Shown piece after piece: positions 1 to 8,043 of a DNA stretch of 40,357 bases. The notes beneath the pieces were generated by a model. That model saw nothing but the letters and a program-made list of their open reading frames with translations. It ran no database searches and was not told the origin of the DNA. The translations under genes and the position numbers were made by a program. This stretch comes from an uncultured Ectothiorhodospiraceae bacterium (lineage in GTDB: Bacteria > Pseudomonadota > Gammaproteobacteria > UBA9214): assembly GCA_947258545.1 (NCBI GenBank), contig CAMYJI010000019.1:9716-50072 (forward strand), given 5' to 3'. The number at the start of each line of letters is the position of its first letter. Position 1 is the first letter of the stretch.

Positions 1-1
1 A

Positions 2-46
2 GACCCGGACGGCTACCCGATCGAGCTGATTGGCAAGAAGCACTGA
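2..46 (+). CDS. gloA: Glyoxalase I C-terminus (partial)
   Basis: Only the last 14 codons and the TGA stop are in the window. They read DPDGYPIELIGKKH, which matches the conserved C-terminal strand of lactoylglutathione lyase (EDPDGY-IELI), the metal-dependent enzyme that isomerises the methylglyoxal-glutathione hemithioacetal to S-lactoylglutathione. The glutamate of IEL is a metal ligand in this family. The rest of the gene lies upstream. A second copy of this 3' end, differing only at silent positions, occurs at 8272-8331, so this copy may mark one border of an inserted or duplicated segment. Identification rests on a short but characteristic motif. Confidence 0.75.
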   Translation, partial: DPDGYPIELIGKKH

Positions 47-96
47 TCCTGAAGCGGTCCGGATCGCCGGATTGCGCATAAGGCTGTGAATATCGA

Positions 97-507
97 TTGA
101 CTAATCAGGCAAGCGACTTGCGGCTCCTGCAACTGAGGGTGTATTCACGTGACTGGTCTGCGATGGATGTTCTGACCACCTTGCACCGTATCCATGAGAT
201 TCTGCGGGACCACTCCGGTGAGGATGCTGCCTGGATAGGGTCAGTGATCGAACTCGGCGGCAGCGATGAAGCCGGGTTCTACCGTGCATTGAACTCAAAA
301 CGCATGTGGGGCGGGGCGGGCTCCATCGCCAACCAGGCGCTGGCGGACAACCCGGGCATGGACGAGCTGGCCTGGCAGACTGAAATACGTGAGTTCAGGG
401 CCCTCATGATTGAACTAGGCAGCCATTTACAGGCACGCGGCAATGCGTATCCCGATATTTCCAGCTGGCTGCTGGCTTTCAATAACTGGAACCAGTCAGG
501 GTTGTGA
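97..507 (+). CDS. Hypothetical protein, 136 aa
   Basis: An open frame of 136 residues follows the gloA end by 50 bases on the same strand. I do not recognise the family. The product is soluble, without a signal peptide or membrane segment, rich in Trp and Leu, and predicted largely helical. An in-frame TAA lies at 79-81, so the start must be downstream; TTG at 97 gives the longest product but has only a weak upstream AAGG, and an in-frame ATG at 163 is an alternative that would give about 114 residues. No homology-based role can be offered. The regular amino-acid composition and lack of a better frame on either strand make it probably real. Confidence 0.55.
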   Translation: MTNQASDLRLLQLRVYSRDWSAMDVLTTLHRIHEILRDHSGEDAAWIGSVIELGGSDEAGFYRALNSKRMWGGAGSIANQALADNPGMDELAWQTEIREFRALMIELGSHLQARGNAYPDISSWLLAFNNWNQSGL

Positions 508-646
508 GCGGCGGCCGCAGCACGGATATCAGTACGGTTGATCGACACTCTGCAGCGGCTCTGTCCCGATTTCCCCTTGTTATCAGTTTTATAGTGAGAA
601 ATCTCTACATCGCCTATCCTCGGCTATTGCCGTAACGTAATGGGTA

Positions 647-1000
647 TCAGTCATATGATTGGTACAAATAGTTATCAACCGCTTTGCCAACAATTGTTAC
701 TCGCGCGCTCAATTTTTCAGTCATATGCAGATAGCGCTTGCCGTGCTTTTTTATTGTGTGAAGTGCGGTCAATGTGCATTGAGAGCAAATCGTAATCCCA
801 CCCCCGATACCAATTCCATGCGGCTTCCGGCCGGGGATACCGCAAAAAGAACATACTACTTTTGCAGATAATTCGGATTTACTCTGCAAGATGCCTTCTC
901 ATACCCTCATCAGGCACTCGTCACAAATAGCAAGTCCCTTTGGACCGGCAACCATGAATTCGACGTTCTCATTATAACGACCGCAGAATGAGCAATTCAT
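647..1000 (-). pseudogene. Tandem ClpX-type zinc-finger gene split by an in-frame TGA
   Basis: Read from ATG at 1000, the frame gives a 33-residue peptide starting MNCSFCGR with a second pair at ICDEC, then TGA at 899-901. In the same frame it continues with a second finger (VVCSFCGIP ... ICSQC), ending at 647. Both fingers have the CxxC-x(18-20)-CxxC layout of the ClpX N-terminal zinc-binding domain, which binds substrates and adaptors. A good Shine-Dalgarno sequence (GGGAG) precedes the ATG. TTG at 889 could start a separate 80-residue protein with AGAAGG just upstream. The locus is therefore either one gene broken by a nonsense mutation or two coupled small genes; selenocysteine insertion is unlikely because nothing downstream resembles a SECIS element. 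Confidence 0.6.
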
Positions 1001-1172
1001 TGTGTGGTACTCCCTGATGGCTGGAGAACCCCTGATTAATTCACGTACTTACCGCTTTAAGATATTTCCTTGTCTGCAGGCTTTGGTATGCGCATCATGA
1101 TTCAATAGTATGGCTGCTTTTTTCGGTGCGGGCGGAATCCCTGGCTGATCGCATTAACCGGAATTCTGCCAG

Positions 1173-2024
1173 TCAGTCAGGCAGCAGTTGCTTGAGTTTC
1201 CGGGTAATCTTCCGTGCTATCTTACGGTAGCCATCCGCCGTCGGGTGGATCTCGTTCAGCCAGTCATTACTCTCACGGGTCGTGCCCAGTTCGGCCGGAA
1301 CAAGCGTATCCAGGGTCTTGACGGTGTGAAATGCCGGCAATGCATTCGGGCCTTTACTCAAGCCTACCAGTCGCTCGGCCAGTGTTCCGATCAGGTAATC
1401 GGAAACATCATTCCAGTACTTCTTTTGAACGCCCGCATCCTTCAGTGCCTTGTACAGCCAGGGGCCGAGTGCCGGCAAACCGAAGAAACGTGAAGGCGAA
1501 TTGCGCGGCGTAGTAAAGTCATAGGTGTGGATAATGATCGGTTTACCTCGGCAACTGCTGCCACTGCGGTCACGCAGGTCTACAATGCGCTGATAACCTT
1601 CCTCAATATTCTTCAGTGTATTTTGCAGCACCGTGTCATTGCAGCAATCCGCCGGGTGGGTATAGGTGCCGGTTGGTTTTTTTATTATCTTGTCGGCATC
1701 ATCGATAAGGTCATTACCACCGCCGCTCATGAGAATCGCATGCCAACGGTAACCATGCGAATGTGTCATGGCCTTGTCGAGTGTATTATTGGCGGAGATC
1801 TCCGACATATTGCGAATCGTATCGCCCGGCGATGCCAGGTTGACGATGATGGTGGATTTGTCCATCCGCATCTGGAAGGTGATATTCGACGCAGGGAACC
1901 CAGCAATCGAAAACCAGGAGTCGCCCTCGGCGAGAATCCGGTACTTATACTGTGAATCATGCGGATTGGCGTCATCATCAAATCCCTGCACATCCGACCA
2001 ACGGGCGATATAGATTTGGTTCAT
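1173..2024 (-). CDS. SGNH/GDSL-family hydrolase
   Basis: This 283-residue protein shows the SGNH hydrolase blocks in order: block I AEGDSWF with the nucleophile Ser36, block II glycine in ASPGDTI, block III GGGND with Asn104, and block V NEIHPTADGY with His260. These enzymes cleave ester bonds in lipids, acetylated sugars or similar substrates using Ser-His catalysis. The residue three before the histidine, usually Asp in DxxH, is Asn257, so the third catalytic residue may be missing or supplied elsewhere. No signal peptide is seen, suggesting a cytoplasmic enzyme. The start at 2024 is chosen because GGAGG lies just upstream; a longer frame to 2075 lacks such a site. The substrate cannot be inferred from the neighbours. 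Confidence 0.8.
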   Translation of the reverse strand: MNQIYIARWSDVQGFDDDANPHDSQYKYRILAEGDSWFSIAGFPASNITFQMRMDKSTIIVNLASPGDTIRNMSEISANNTLDKAMTHSHGYRWHAILMSGGGNDLIDDADKIIKKPTGTYTHPADCCNDTVLQNTLKNIEEGYQRIVDLRDRSGSSCRGKPIIIHTYDFTTPRNSPSRFFGLPALGPWLYKALKDAGVQKKYWNDVSDYLIGTLAERLVGLSKGPNALPAFHTVKTLDTLVPAELGTTRESNDWLNEIHPTADGYRKIARKITRKLKQLLPD

Positions 2025-2162
2025 ACACACCTCCTGTCTGCATGTGACACCGGGTACTGTATACCTGATACACAAACCAGTCAGCTGGTTCCAGGTATTC
2101 TGTCACAGTAATCGCAGTCTCCTGATTACGCTACATCCACAAACACCCGTAACACTAACGTC

Positions 2163-2209
2163 GCCCTTGGGATGCGGTCGACGAAGGAGGCCGTCGACCC
2201 TCAAAGGGC
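2163..2209. repeat. Inverted repeat between two minus-strand genes
   Basis: An outer GCCCTT/AAGGGC pair (2163-2168 and 2204-2209) encloses a perfect 7-base pair GGTCGAC/GTCGACC (2176-2182 and 2193-2199) with a 10-base loop. It lies just beyond the stop of the secreted-protein gene at 2222 on that gene's strand. It may act as a transcription stop or processing hairpin; there is no T-run, so intrinsic termination is not proven. Confidence 0.45.
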
Positions 2210-2221
2210 ATGTGAGATGAC

Positions 2222-2737
2222 TTATTCACTGATATGTATGCTCTGAAAGCTTTTTTCAAGCTGATGCGAGTAAGCTGGATATTTACCCTTGGTTGAATTG
2301 AAATTAAAACCAAGCATCTTTCCATCGAAGGATGTCATGTACATATGATTGTATATGTCAGTGTCGATTGCAGAGCTGGTAAGCTCGAAGTGCACCCAGG
2401 TTGTGCCGTTTAAATTGACCATCTCACGTTTAACCCAGGTTAGATTAGGAATAAGCCGAGGCAAAGTTTGCTCCATGGCGCTCTTTAGGTCTTCAAGGTG
2501 GGGCGGCTCTACAGCGGCAGGCGAGAAGACAATTGACACTGACACACTCATATCATCATTTGCATATACTGCTGACGGAGGATTGCCGCGAGAAAACTTA
2601 AGGCTTATTTCCTGCTGAGTAAGCTCTCGGAATCCGGTCGGAGGCTCAAACACGACACGCCCATTCTGTAAGGCCACAGGTTCTGCAGTTACCAAATAAG
2701 CAAGGCCGAGTAGAAATGCTCCGAATATGTATTTCAC
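2222..2737 (-). CDS. Secreted hypothetical protein, 171 aa
   Basis: The product begins with a signal-like stretch (a Lys followed by about 17 hydrophobic residues ending LVTAEP), so it is probably exported to the periplasm. The rest is a small mixed alpha/beta domain with an amphipathic helix (LEDLKSAMEQTLPRLIP) followed by beta strands. The general layout recalls DcrB/PsbP-like folds (DUF1795), but the match is too weak to name it. The start is set at GTG 2737, preceded by TGGAG at good spacing; TTG at 2749 would overlap that site. It is transcribed towards the SGNH hydrolase gene, about 200 bases away, with an inverted repeat between them. Confidence 0.6.
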   Translation of the reverse strand: MKYIFGAFLLGLAYLVTAEPVALQNGRVVFEPPTGFRELTQQEISLKFSRGNPPSAVYANDDMSVSVSIVFSPAAVEPPHLEDLKSAMEQTLPRLIPNLTWVKREMVNLNGTTWVHFELTSSAIDTDIYNHMYMTSFDGKMLGFNFNSTKGKYPAYSHQLEKSFQSIHISE

Positions 2738-3046
2738 TTCGAACTCCAAGTTATCTAGCTACTATCAGGAAGCCTGAGAGTCGGTGTTGTCTTAAGACTT
2801 TTAGATCATTATTAAAAACTGATCCAGTTTGAATCAACGAAATAGTTTCTTCTAGCATGCCCAAAAAGTATTATCAAACCTGTTAAGGAAGCACGGATGC
2901 CCGCGCTTCAATGACTTGGAAATTAACTCAGGTGTAAGCGGGCCCGTTCCTGCAAATCTCTTCTTGAGATTCCGAATATTCGTAATTCTTAATATTCAGT
3001 ATTGATCGCCGTATCATTGAAGGACTAACGAACGGAGGGGATCATT
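2738..3046. other. Divergent intergenic region with small hairpins
   Basis: About 310 bases separate two divergent genes for exported proteins. No coding signal is seen. Close to the plus-strand gene lie two short perfect inverted repeats: AATCTC/GAGATT at 2955-2971 with a 5-base loop, and GAATATT/AATATTC at 2974-2997 with a 10-base spacer. They sit 50-90 bases before the GTG start and could be an operator or leader structure. No convincing -35/-10 pair was found. Confidence 0.35.
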
Positions 3047-4138
3047 GTGGGCCTGCAACGTTCCTGGCTGGTAGTTTTAATGCTGTTTCCGCCCTCGCTA
3101 ATAGCCGATGCGTGCCGCCTGGAAACTGATGCGGCAGTTAAACTCGTATCTAACAAAATCAGTAATACAGAAATGGTGGTTACGGTGTGCGGTCACTGTG
3201 AAGATACACAACCGGTACCTTTGAGAGTTCATAAGATTGAATTCAGGCACTATGCCCCCGGGAAGGTTACGACACCTTTCAATGATCAATCATTTTCTGT
3301 TGAATCACTCGAAGAGGCGGAACAAAAGGGCACTGGTGCTTTAGCAGATGCACTGCGTACCATGATAGAAAGTGAATATAAGGACCAGACCGGTTATTTA
3401 CCGAATGACCCTTATCTGATCGGGGAAAAGCGCGACCGCTATCGGTTATTGCTGGATTTCGCCAGGGAAGATTACGAAATGCGGGTCTGGGATGAGTTAT
3501 TGGTTAACGGCAAGGAGGTGGATCCGGCGCAGGTCTATTATCCCGTTGGCAATGATGAATACCTAAGTCTCGGTATGGAACTGGGTTGTGATACTTATCA
3601 GGATACACCCAAACTAGTCAGCTATACGCCGGTTGTGCGGGATCCTGCCAAGGCCGCGCCACCAGATGTCTATATTGCCGACACCACCCACCAGTGCTAC
3701 GACGGTTCGTGTCCCGCGGCGGAATGGACGGTTCACTCACCTACACCTTTTTTTTATGAAGCTGGGGGCGAACAAGTCGGGGTTATGAATGCCGGTGAGA
3801 TCCTGAAACCGGTAAAAACCCTGAGTTATGTCACAGGTGCAAGGGTCGTCGCGACCAGGGACCACGACCACATATTTGCAGGTGATATCTTTTACCTGCT
3901 CGACTCCCAGGCGGAAGGATTTTACAGGTTCTGGCATTACGGGAATATTTTTATCGCAAATGCGGATGGTGTTCGTGTCACTGGGTCTTGGAATTATTGT
4001 GAACGGGAAAATAATTGCTGGGCTGATGCGGAAACCCTGCCGACCAGTGTCTGGTGGTCGAAGGTACAACAGCAGAACGGAGAGAGTGTCTGGGTGCGCG
4101 ATCCGTTACAAACGCTTTCAGGCGTTCTGGTGGATTAG
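3047..4138 (+). CDS. Secreted hypothetical protein, 363 aa
   Basis: The start is a GTG with GGAGGGG nine bases upstream. The N-terminus has Arg followed by a hydrophobic core (WLVVLMLFPPSLIADAC), so the protein is probably exported; a lipobox is not convincing. The mature part is acidic and contains several cysteines (CGHC near residue 48, later CYDGSC and NYCERENNC) that could form disulfides in the periplasm. The last 150 residues contain beta-rich segments around a GDIFYLLD motif that look SH3-like, but I do not recognise a named family. It converges on the TonB-like gene 35 bases further on, with no clear terminator between them. Confidence 0.65.
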   Translation: MGLQRSWLVVLMLFPPSLIADACRLETDAAVKLVSNKISNTEMVVTVCGHCEDTQPVPLRVHKIEFRHYAPGKVTTPFNDQSFSVESLEEAEQKGTGALADALRTMIESEYKDQTGYLPNDPYLIGEKRDRYRLLLDFAREDYEMRVWDELLVNGKEVDPAQVYYPVGNDEYLSLGMELGCDTYQDTPKLVSYTPVVRDPAKAAPPDVYIADTTHQCYDGSCPAAEWTVHSPTPFFYEAGGEQVGVMNAGEILKPVKTLSYVTGARVVATRDHDHIFAGDIFYLLDSQAEGFYRFWHYGNIFIANADGVRVTGSWNYCERENNCWADAETLPTSVWWSKVQQQNGESVWVRDPLQTLSGVLVD

Positions 4139-4173
4139 TGGTCCCTGACAACGGATTGAGCAAGGGTGCCGCG

Positions 4174-4857
4174 TCAGGCCTTCCCGAGACGGTATTCCAT
4201 ATCAAAGTTGACCGGCTGCAGCCGGACAGTACCAGGTGGTGGCGGGAGAGGGAGTGCACGCTGTATCGCCTGTTCGGCGGCCTTGCGTAATGCCCGGTTC
4301 TCACCGCTGACTTGCAGGTCACGGATACCGCCATCTTCCAGCAGTCGAAAGGAGACCTTGATCCTCCCTTCAAGGCCGCGGCGTCGGGCACCACGGGGAT
4401 AGAACTTGTGGCCATCGATGTGCTCGAGCAGACGCGCCAGGTAGGTCTCTTCTGCGGACACCCCGGCCGGCTGTTCAGTGGGTGCCGGCGATGGGGAATC
4501 CACAACGGCCGCCGCCTTGTCCATTTGCGGTGGCTGTGCCCCCGGGTCTGGTTCCTGTTGCGCTGCCCTGACTGGTGCGGGTATGGCGGCCTGTTTCGTC
4601 ACGGGCCGGGGTTCCGGTTTGTTCGCAGGCTGTGGCACCGGTGCGGGCCGGGGTGCCGGGACCGGGAGGGGTTCCTGAATAGGCTCCGCCGGCACGGCAC
4701 GGGTCAGCGTCAGGCTGACTGGCCCTGCATGGGTGGCGTTCGAGGTTTGATTGGCATGCGGGCGCTCGAACTGCACGAAATAAACGGCAGCGCTTGCGTG
4801 TACGGCGAGTGAAATAATGGCAGCGGCCGCGAAACTGGCACGATCGCGCCGGATCAT
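4174..4857 (-). CDS. TonB-like energy transducer
   Basis: The 227-residue product has the TonB plan: a short cytoplasmic N-terminus (MIRRDR), one membrane anchor (FAAAAIISLAVHASAAVYFV), a Pro-rich periplasmic spacer (residues about 60-140, many P-A-P and P-E-P steps), and a C-terminal domain with YLARLLEHIDGHKFYP, then GLEGRIKVSF and a final strand. TonB passes energy from ExbB/ExbD in the inner membrane to outer-membrane receptors. No exbB, exbD or receptor gene is adjacent, so its partners are unknown. The start at 4857 is chosen because the longer frame to 4944 adds a non-TonB-like hydrophilic lead; the ribosome site (GCAGGGG) is modest. It is divergent from the adenylate cyclase gene. Confidence 0.82.
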   Translation of the reverse strand: MIRRDRASFAAAAIISLAVHASAAVYFVQFERPHANQTSNATHAGPVSLTLTRAVPAEPIQEPLPVPAPRPAPVPQPANKPEPRPVTKQAAIPAPVRAAQQEPDPGAQPPQMDKAAAVVDSPSPAPTEQPAGVSAEETYLARLLEHIDGHKFYPRGARRRGLEGRIKVSFRLLEDGGIRDLQVSGENRALRKAAEQAIQRALPLPPPPGTVRLQPVNFDMEYRLGKA

Positions 4858-4973
4858 GCGCGGCCGGCCCCTGCAATATATACTGCCCGGGTGGTGTGAT
4901 CCGGTGGTGGCCTGTGTAAACCTCTGGCCGTCATAGATCCACACTCAGGTGCAGCCAGTATTCCAGTTAGCAG

Positions 4974-6191
4974 ATGCAGCAAATGATGGAAAATATTATT
5001 TCTTGGGTTGTCCGCATTGGGATGGACCCAAATGATGATGATGACATCCGGCTGCGAAAATCGTTACTGGTGATTTGTGCCTTTCCATTCGCGTTTGCCG
5101 GGTTGGTTTGGGGTTCGATATATATTCTGTTTGGAGAGCCGCTTGCCGGGATGATTCCGCTTTCCTACTCTGCCATATCATTGCTCAGCATAATCCACTT
5201 CGGGCGGACCCGCCGGTATCAGTTCTTTCGTTTCAGCCAACTCATGCTGATCCTGTTACTACCATTCTTTCTAATGCTGGCATTGGGTGGGTTTGTCAAC
5301 GGTAGCGCGATCATATTATGGTCACTTAGCAGTCCTCTGGGTGCGCTGCTATTCGATAAGCCCTCTAATGCTCCACGCTGGTTTATGGCCTTTGTGGGCC
5401 TGGTTGTTCTGAGCGGGTTTTTGCAGCCATATATCGGTGTTGCTAATAATCTGTCATCCGGAATAGTGATTTTCTTTTTTGTCATCAACGTTACCGGAGT
5501 TGGCGCGTTTGTTTTCGTGATGGTTTATTACTTCATTGGTCAGAAAAATATATTTCAGGAGAAATCTGAGGCACTGTTGCTGAATATTTTGCCCAAGGAA
5601 ATTGTGGCCACTTTGAAAAACGAGCCACAAACCATCGCCGATCATTTCGAAGGCGCAAGCATCTTGTTTGCCGACGTGGTTAACTTTACGCCCCTGTCAG
5701 CGACCATGACGGCGACAGAGCTTGTGGAGCTGCTCAACGAGGTATTTTCACATTTTGATTTGCTGACGGAGAAGTACGGGTTGGAGAAGATAAAGACCAT
5801 CGGCGACTGTTACATGGTGGCTTCCGGTGTGCCGCGACCACGCGCTGATCACGCGCAAGTGCTCATCGCTATGGCCCTGGAGATGCGCGATTATGTCAGC
5901 CAGCATGAATTTCTGGGGCACAAACTGTCCTTTCGCATCGGCCTGAACTCCGGGCCGGTGGTGGCCGGTGTGATTGGCCACAAGAAGTTCAGCTATGATC
6001 TGTGGGGCGATGCGGTAAACACTGCCAGCCGCATGGAGTCTCACGGGCAGGGGGGGTCTATCCAGATTACCCGCGCCACCTATGAGCTGGTCAAAGACGA
6101 CTTTGTGTGTGAGCCACGTGGCACGGTCGATGTGAAAGGCAAGGGCGAGATGGAAGCCTGGTTTGTAACTGGGCAAAGGAAAAGAAAATAA
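4974..6191 (+). CDS. Membrane class III adenylate cyclase
   Basis: The first 190 residues of this 405-residue protein contain about six hydrophobic segments, followed by a cytoplasmic class III cyclase domain that makes cAMP from ATP. Catalytic residues are in place: metal-binding Asp234 in FADVVNF and Asp278 in KTIGDCYM, adenine-selecting Lys274 and Asp342 (YDLWGD), and transition-state Asn349 and Arg353 (DAVNTASR). Lys and Asp at the selectivity sites argue for adenylate rather than guanylate cyclase. The membrane part is a compact six-helix type without a recognised ligand-binding domain. Two in-frame ATGs (4974 and the pair from 4983) are possible starts; neither has a strong ribosome site. 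A hairpin region follows the stop. Confidence 0.92.
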   Translation: MQQMMENIISWVVRIGMDPNDDDDIRLRKSLLVICAFPFAFAGLVWGSIYILFGEPLAGMIPLSYSAISLLSIIHFGRTRRYQFFRFSQLMLILLLPFFLMLALGGFVNGSAIILWSLSSPLGALLFDKPSNAPRWFMAFVGLVVLSGFLQPYIGVANNLSSGIVIFFFVINVTGVGAFVFVMVYYFIGQKNIFQEKSEALLLNILPKEIVATLKNEPQTIADHFEGASILFADVVNFTPLSATMTATELVELLNEVFSHFDLLTEKYGLEKIKTIGDCYMVASGVPRPRADHAQVLIAMALEMRDYVSQHEFLGHKLSFRIGLNSGPVVAGVIGHKKFSYDLWGDAVNTASRMESHGQGGSIQITRATYELVKDDFVCEPRGTVDVKGKGEMEAWFVTGQRKRK

Positions 6192-6615
6192 GGAAGAGAC
6201 CACGTTTTCCAGCCTGATTTGGTAGATCATCCGGGATTACTAAAGAAAAGGGGGCACGAATACGTGGTCTGAGCCTCCCCCTGTTTTGCTGAAAACTTGT
6301 CGGAATTATTTACATCTTCATGGGAGGCTTGCATGGGTGTCTGCACGTGTTTGGGATTCTTAATAATAGAAAATATATCAATAAGATAATGATGTGTAAC
6401 CAAGACTGTGATGAGCCTGACTTCGTGGAGGATCTCTATTCCTATGTCAGAGGAGCTTACAGCCGTTATTTAAATTTGTAAGGCAATACCCTGTATAATG
6501 TATTGAAACCCATATAAATGAACAGTTTACGATTAATGGCATCTTAATTGCCTGATTATCAATGAAATCCACTATATGCAAATGAATCTAACAATCATCA
6601 AGGTACTGATCAGTA
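6192..6615. other. Intergenic region between cyclase and CTERM genes
   Basis: This 424-base stretch holds hairpin elements near the cyclase stop and then AT-rich DNA. A TATAAT at 6494-6499 could be a -10 box for the downstream gene, but no good -35 lies at 16-18 bases. A 30-codon frame at 6389-6481 has no ribosome site and is not called. No RNA gene was recognised. Confidence 0.4.
6197..6287 (+). terminator. Overlapping hairpins after the cyclase gene
   Basis: Two pairings overlap here. AGACCACGT (6197-6205) is perfectly complementary to ACGTGGTCT (6262-6270). AGGGGG (6249-6254) is complementary to CCCCCT (6277-6282), which is followed by GTTTTG. The right arm of the first lies in the loop of the second, so they could only coexist as a pseudoknot. 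The G/C stem with trailing T residues resembles a weak intrinsic terminator for the cyclase transcript. Confidence 0.45.
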
Positions 6616-7242
6616 ATGAAAATTAACAAACACGCAGTGCACCGCCCGATAATTGGCCTTGTTGCAGTGGCCTTAGCATGCCTGATGTCCACCAGCGCAC
6701 AGGCTGTCCTGTTGAATCTGAATCTGGGTAATCCCGACATCGTGTCGGGCTTTATGGACATTAATTATGCTGCTGCCGGTGACACGTTGACAGCCAACGG
6801 AACGGCGTTGGAGATGTTGATAGATGACACCCCAACCATAGAAGCCATAGTCGGCGGTAGTTTTGACCTGACTGCAGCCATTGACGACTCTGGGCTGCTC
6901 TCCGGTGGCAGTCTGACCATTGGCGGGAGCATCGCTGCACTTGGTTTCAACTCCGGCACGTTGCTCACTGGCACATTAAACGCCTTTGGATTCAACCCGG
7001 CGGGTAACCCGCTGGAATTCCTGTTTGCTGTGACAGGCGGTGATGCGGCAGGTCTGTTCGGCGACACCGGCGGTGTCATCCTGAGCGACACCGGGTTTGG
7101 CGGCAGCTTCGATACGGACTGGGATAGTACATACGCTATTGCTGATACCGCACCACCCATACCCATACCGGCGGCGCTGTGGCTGTTCGGTTCCGGTCTA
7201 CTGGCGCTGTTCGGCATCACCCGCAGGCGCAAGCAATGCTGA
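6616..7242 (+). CDS. Exported protein with VPLPA-type CTERM anchor
   Basis: The 208-residue protein starts with a signal peptide (MKINKH, then VAVALACLMSTSAQA) and ends with a CTERM sorting tail: PIPIPAALWLFGSGLLALFG followed by ITRRRKQC. This is the Pro-Ala-Ala-x-Trp-Leu-Phe-Gly variant common in proteobacteria. Such proteins are exported, held in the inner membrane by the C-terminal helix and then processed. The Gly/Thr/Leu-rich, beta-type central domain shares a core pattern with the next gene, including a TG-(T/P)LL/TG step followed by an FGF motif, LFG and GV-L, so the two are paralogues. No exosortase gene is in the window. The ribosome site is weak (AGG 11 bases before ATG). Confidence 0.8.
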   Translation: MKINKHAVHRPIIGLVAVALACLMSTSAQAVLLNLNLGNPDIVSGFMDINYAAAGDTLTANGTALEMLIDDTPTIEAIVGGSFDLTAAIDDSGLLSGGSLTIGGSIAALGFNSGTLLTGTLNAFGFNPAGNPLEFLFAVTGGDAAGLFGDTGGVILSDTGFGGSFDTDWDSTYAIADTAPPIPIPAALWLFGSGLLALFGITRRRKQC

Positions 7243-7297
7243 TATTGAACCGGTTTTTTGTTCACTAAATAATCAATAACCAGGAAGGTTGGATTTG

Positions 7298-7987
7298 ATG
7301 ATCACCACCAGGAACAAGAGTTACCAGGCACGCTATCTTTTGATGGTAGCTATATTCCTTGCTGGCTTTGGAAACCCGGTTGCCGCAACCTTGCTCGGAG
7401 TGGAACTGGCGCCGCCGCCCAGTGCAATTGTGCTTTACAATAATGCTGGTACCACCACTTACGATGCTGGCACTGACCTGTTTTCCGTAGACGCCTCGCC
7501 GTTGGGGATGAATTCGGGCGGAAGTATTTCTGTGATCTCACCGATTCCGGGTGGTGCAGAAGGTGTTGATATTAATATTTCAGTTGATGAAACTGGCAGC
7601 CTGATTGGAGGTGTGCCGGGTGATGACCTGGTTGTGTTTGGCGAGGTCGTTTTGGGTGCCGAGACTTTTACAGGCCCCCTGCTCACCGGCGAAATCACCG
7701 ACTTCGGGTTTAGTGATACGGGCGGCCCAACGGATCTTTTTGACTTCCTGTTTACCACAACCGGCGGTCTCCTCACTGATTTGTTTGGTGCGAATATTGG
7801 CGTAACCCTGACCAGTGAAAGTTCGAGTTTTACTGGTGTTTTCTCTGCAGACTTCACCGGGGAGGCCAAGGGAAACATCGGTACGGGCAGTATACCGCCG
7901 ACAGACACCATCCCTGAGCCGGCTACACTTGTATTATTTGGAGTGGGCTTGGCTGGCCTGGGTTTCGCGCGACGCAGGAAGAAATAA
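7298..7987 (+). CDS. PEP-CTERM exported protein
   Basis: This 229-residue protein has an N-terminal signal segment (YLLMVAIFLAGFGNPVAA) and a canonical PEP-CTERM tail: IPEPATLVLFGVGLAGLGF and then ARRRKK. Exosortase A-type enzymes recognise this signal and move the protein to the envelope or exopolysaccharide matrix. The central domain aligns with that of the preceding gene but the anchor class differs. The start is set at ATG 7298 because AGGAAGG (7282-7288) lies nine bases upstream; TTG at 7289 would abut that site. The gene follows its paralogue by 55 bases and is closed by a strong intrinsic terminator, so the pair is likely one transcript. Confidence 0.85.
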   Translation: MITTRNKSYQARYLLMVAIFLAGFGNPVAATLLGVELAPPPSAIVLYNNAGTTTYDAGTDLFSVDASPLGMNSGGSISVISPIPGGAEGVDINISVDETGSLIGGVPGDDLVVFGEVVLGAETFTGPLLTGEITDFGFSDTGGPTDLFDFLFTTTGGLLTDLFGANIGVTLTSESSSFTGVFSADFTGEAKGNIGTGSIPPTDTIPEPATLVLFGVGLAGLGFARRRKK

Positions 7988-8009
7988 ACAGAATCTCAGC
8001 TTAATCACA

Positions 8010-8036
8010 ACGGCGACTCATGGTCGCCGTTTTTGT
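8010..8036 (+). terminator. Intrinsic terminator after the CTERM pair
   Basis: ACGGCGAC (8010-8017) and GTCGCCGT (8023-8030) form a perfect 8-base stem with a 5-base loop, followed at once by TTTTTGTTT. This is a textbook rho-independent terminator 23 bases after the PEP-CTERM stop codon. Confidence 0.9.
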
Positions 8037-8043
8037 TTGCTGC

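Noticed and set aside
899..901. TGA as a selenocysteine codon in the zinc-finger gene
   Set aside because: The position lies between two domains, not in a redox motif, and no SECIS-like hairpin is apparent right after it.
6389..6481. Thirty-codon frame in the gap after the cyclase gene
   Set aside because: No ribosome site and no recognisable feature; could occur by chance.
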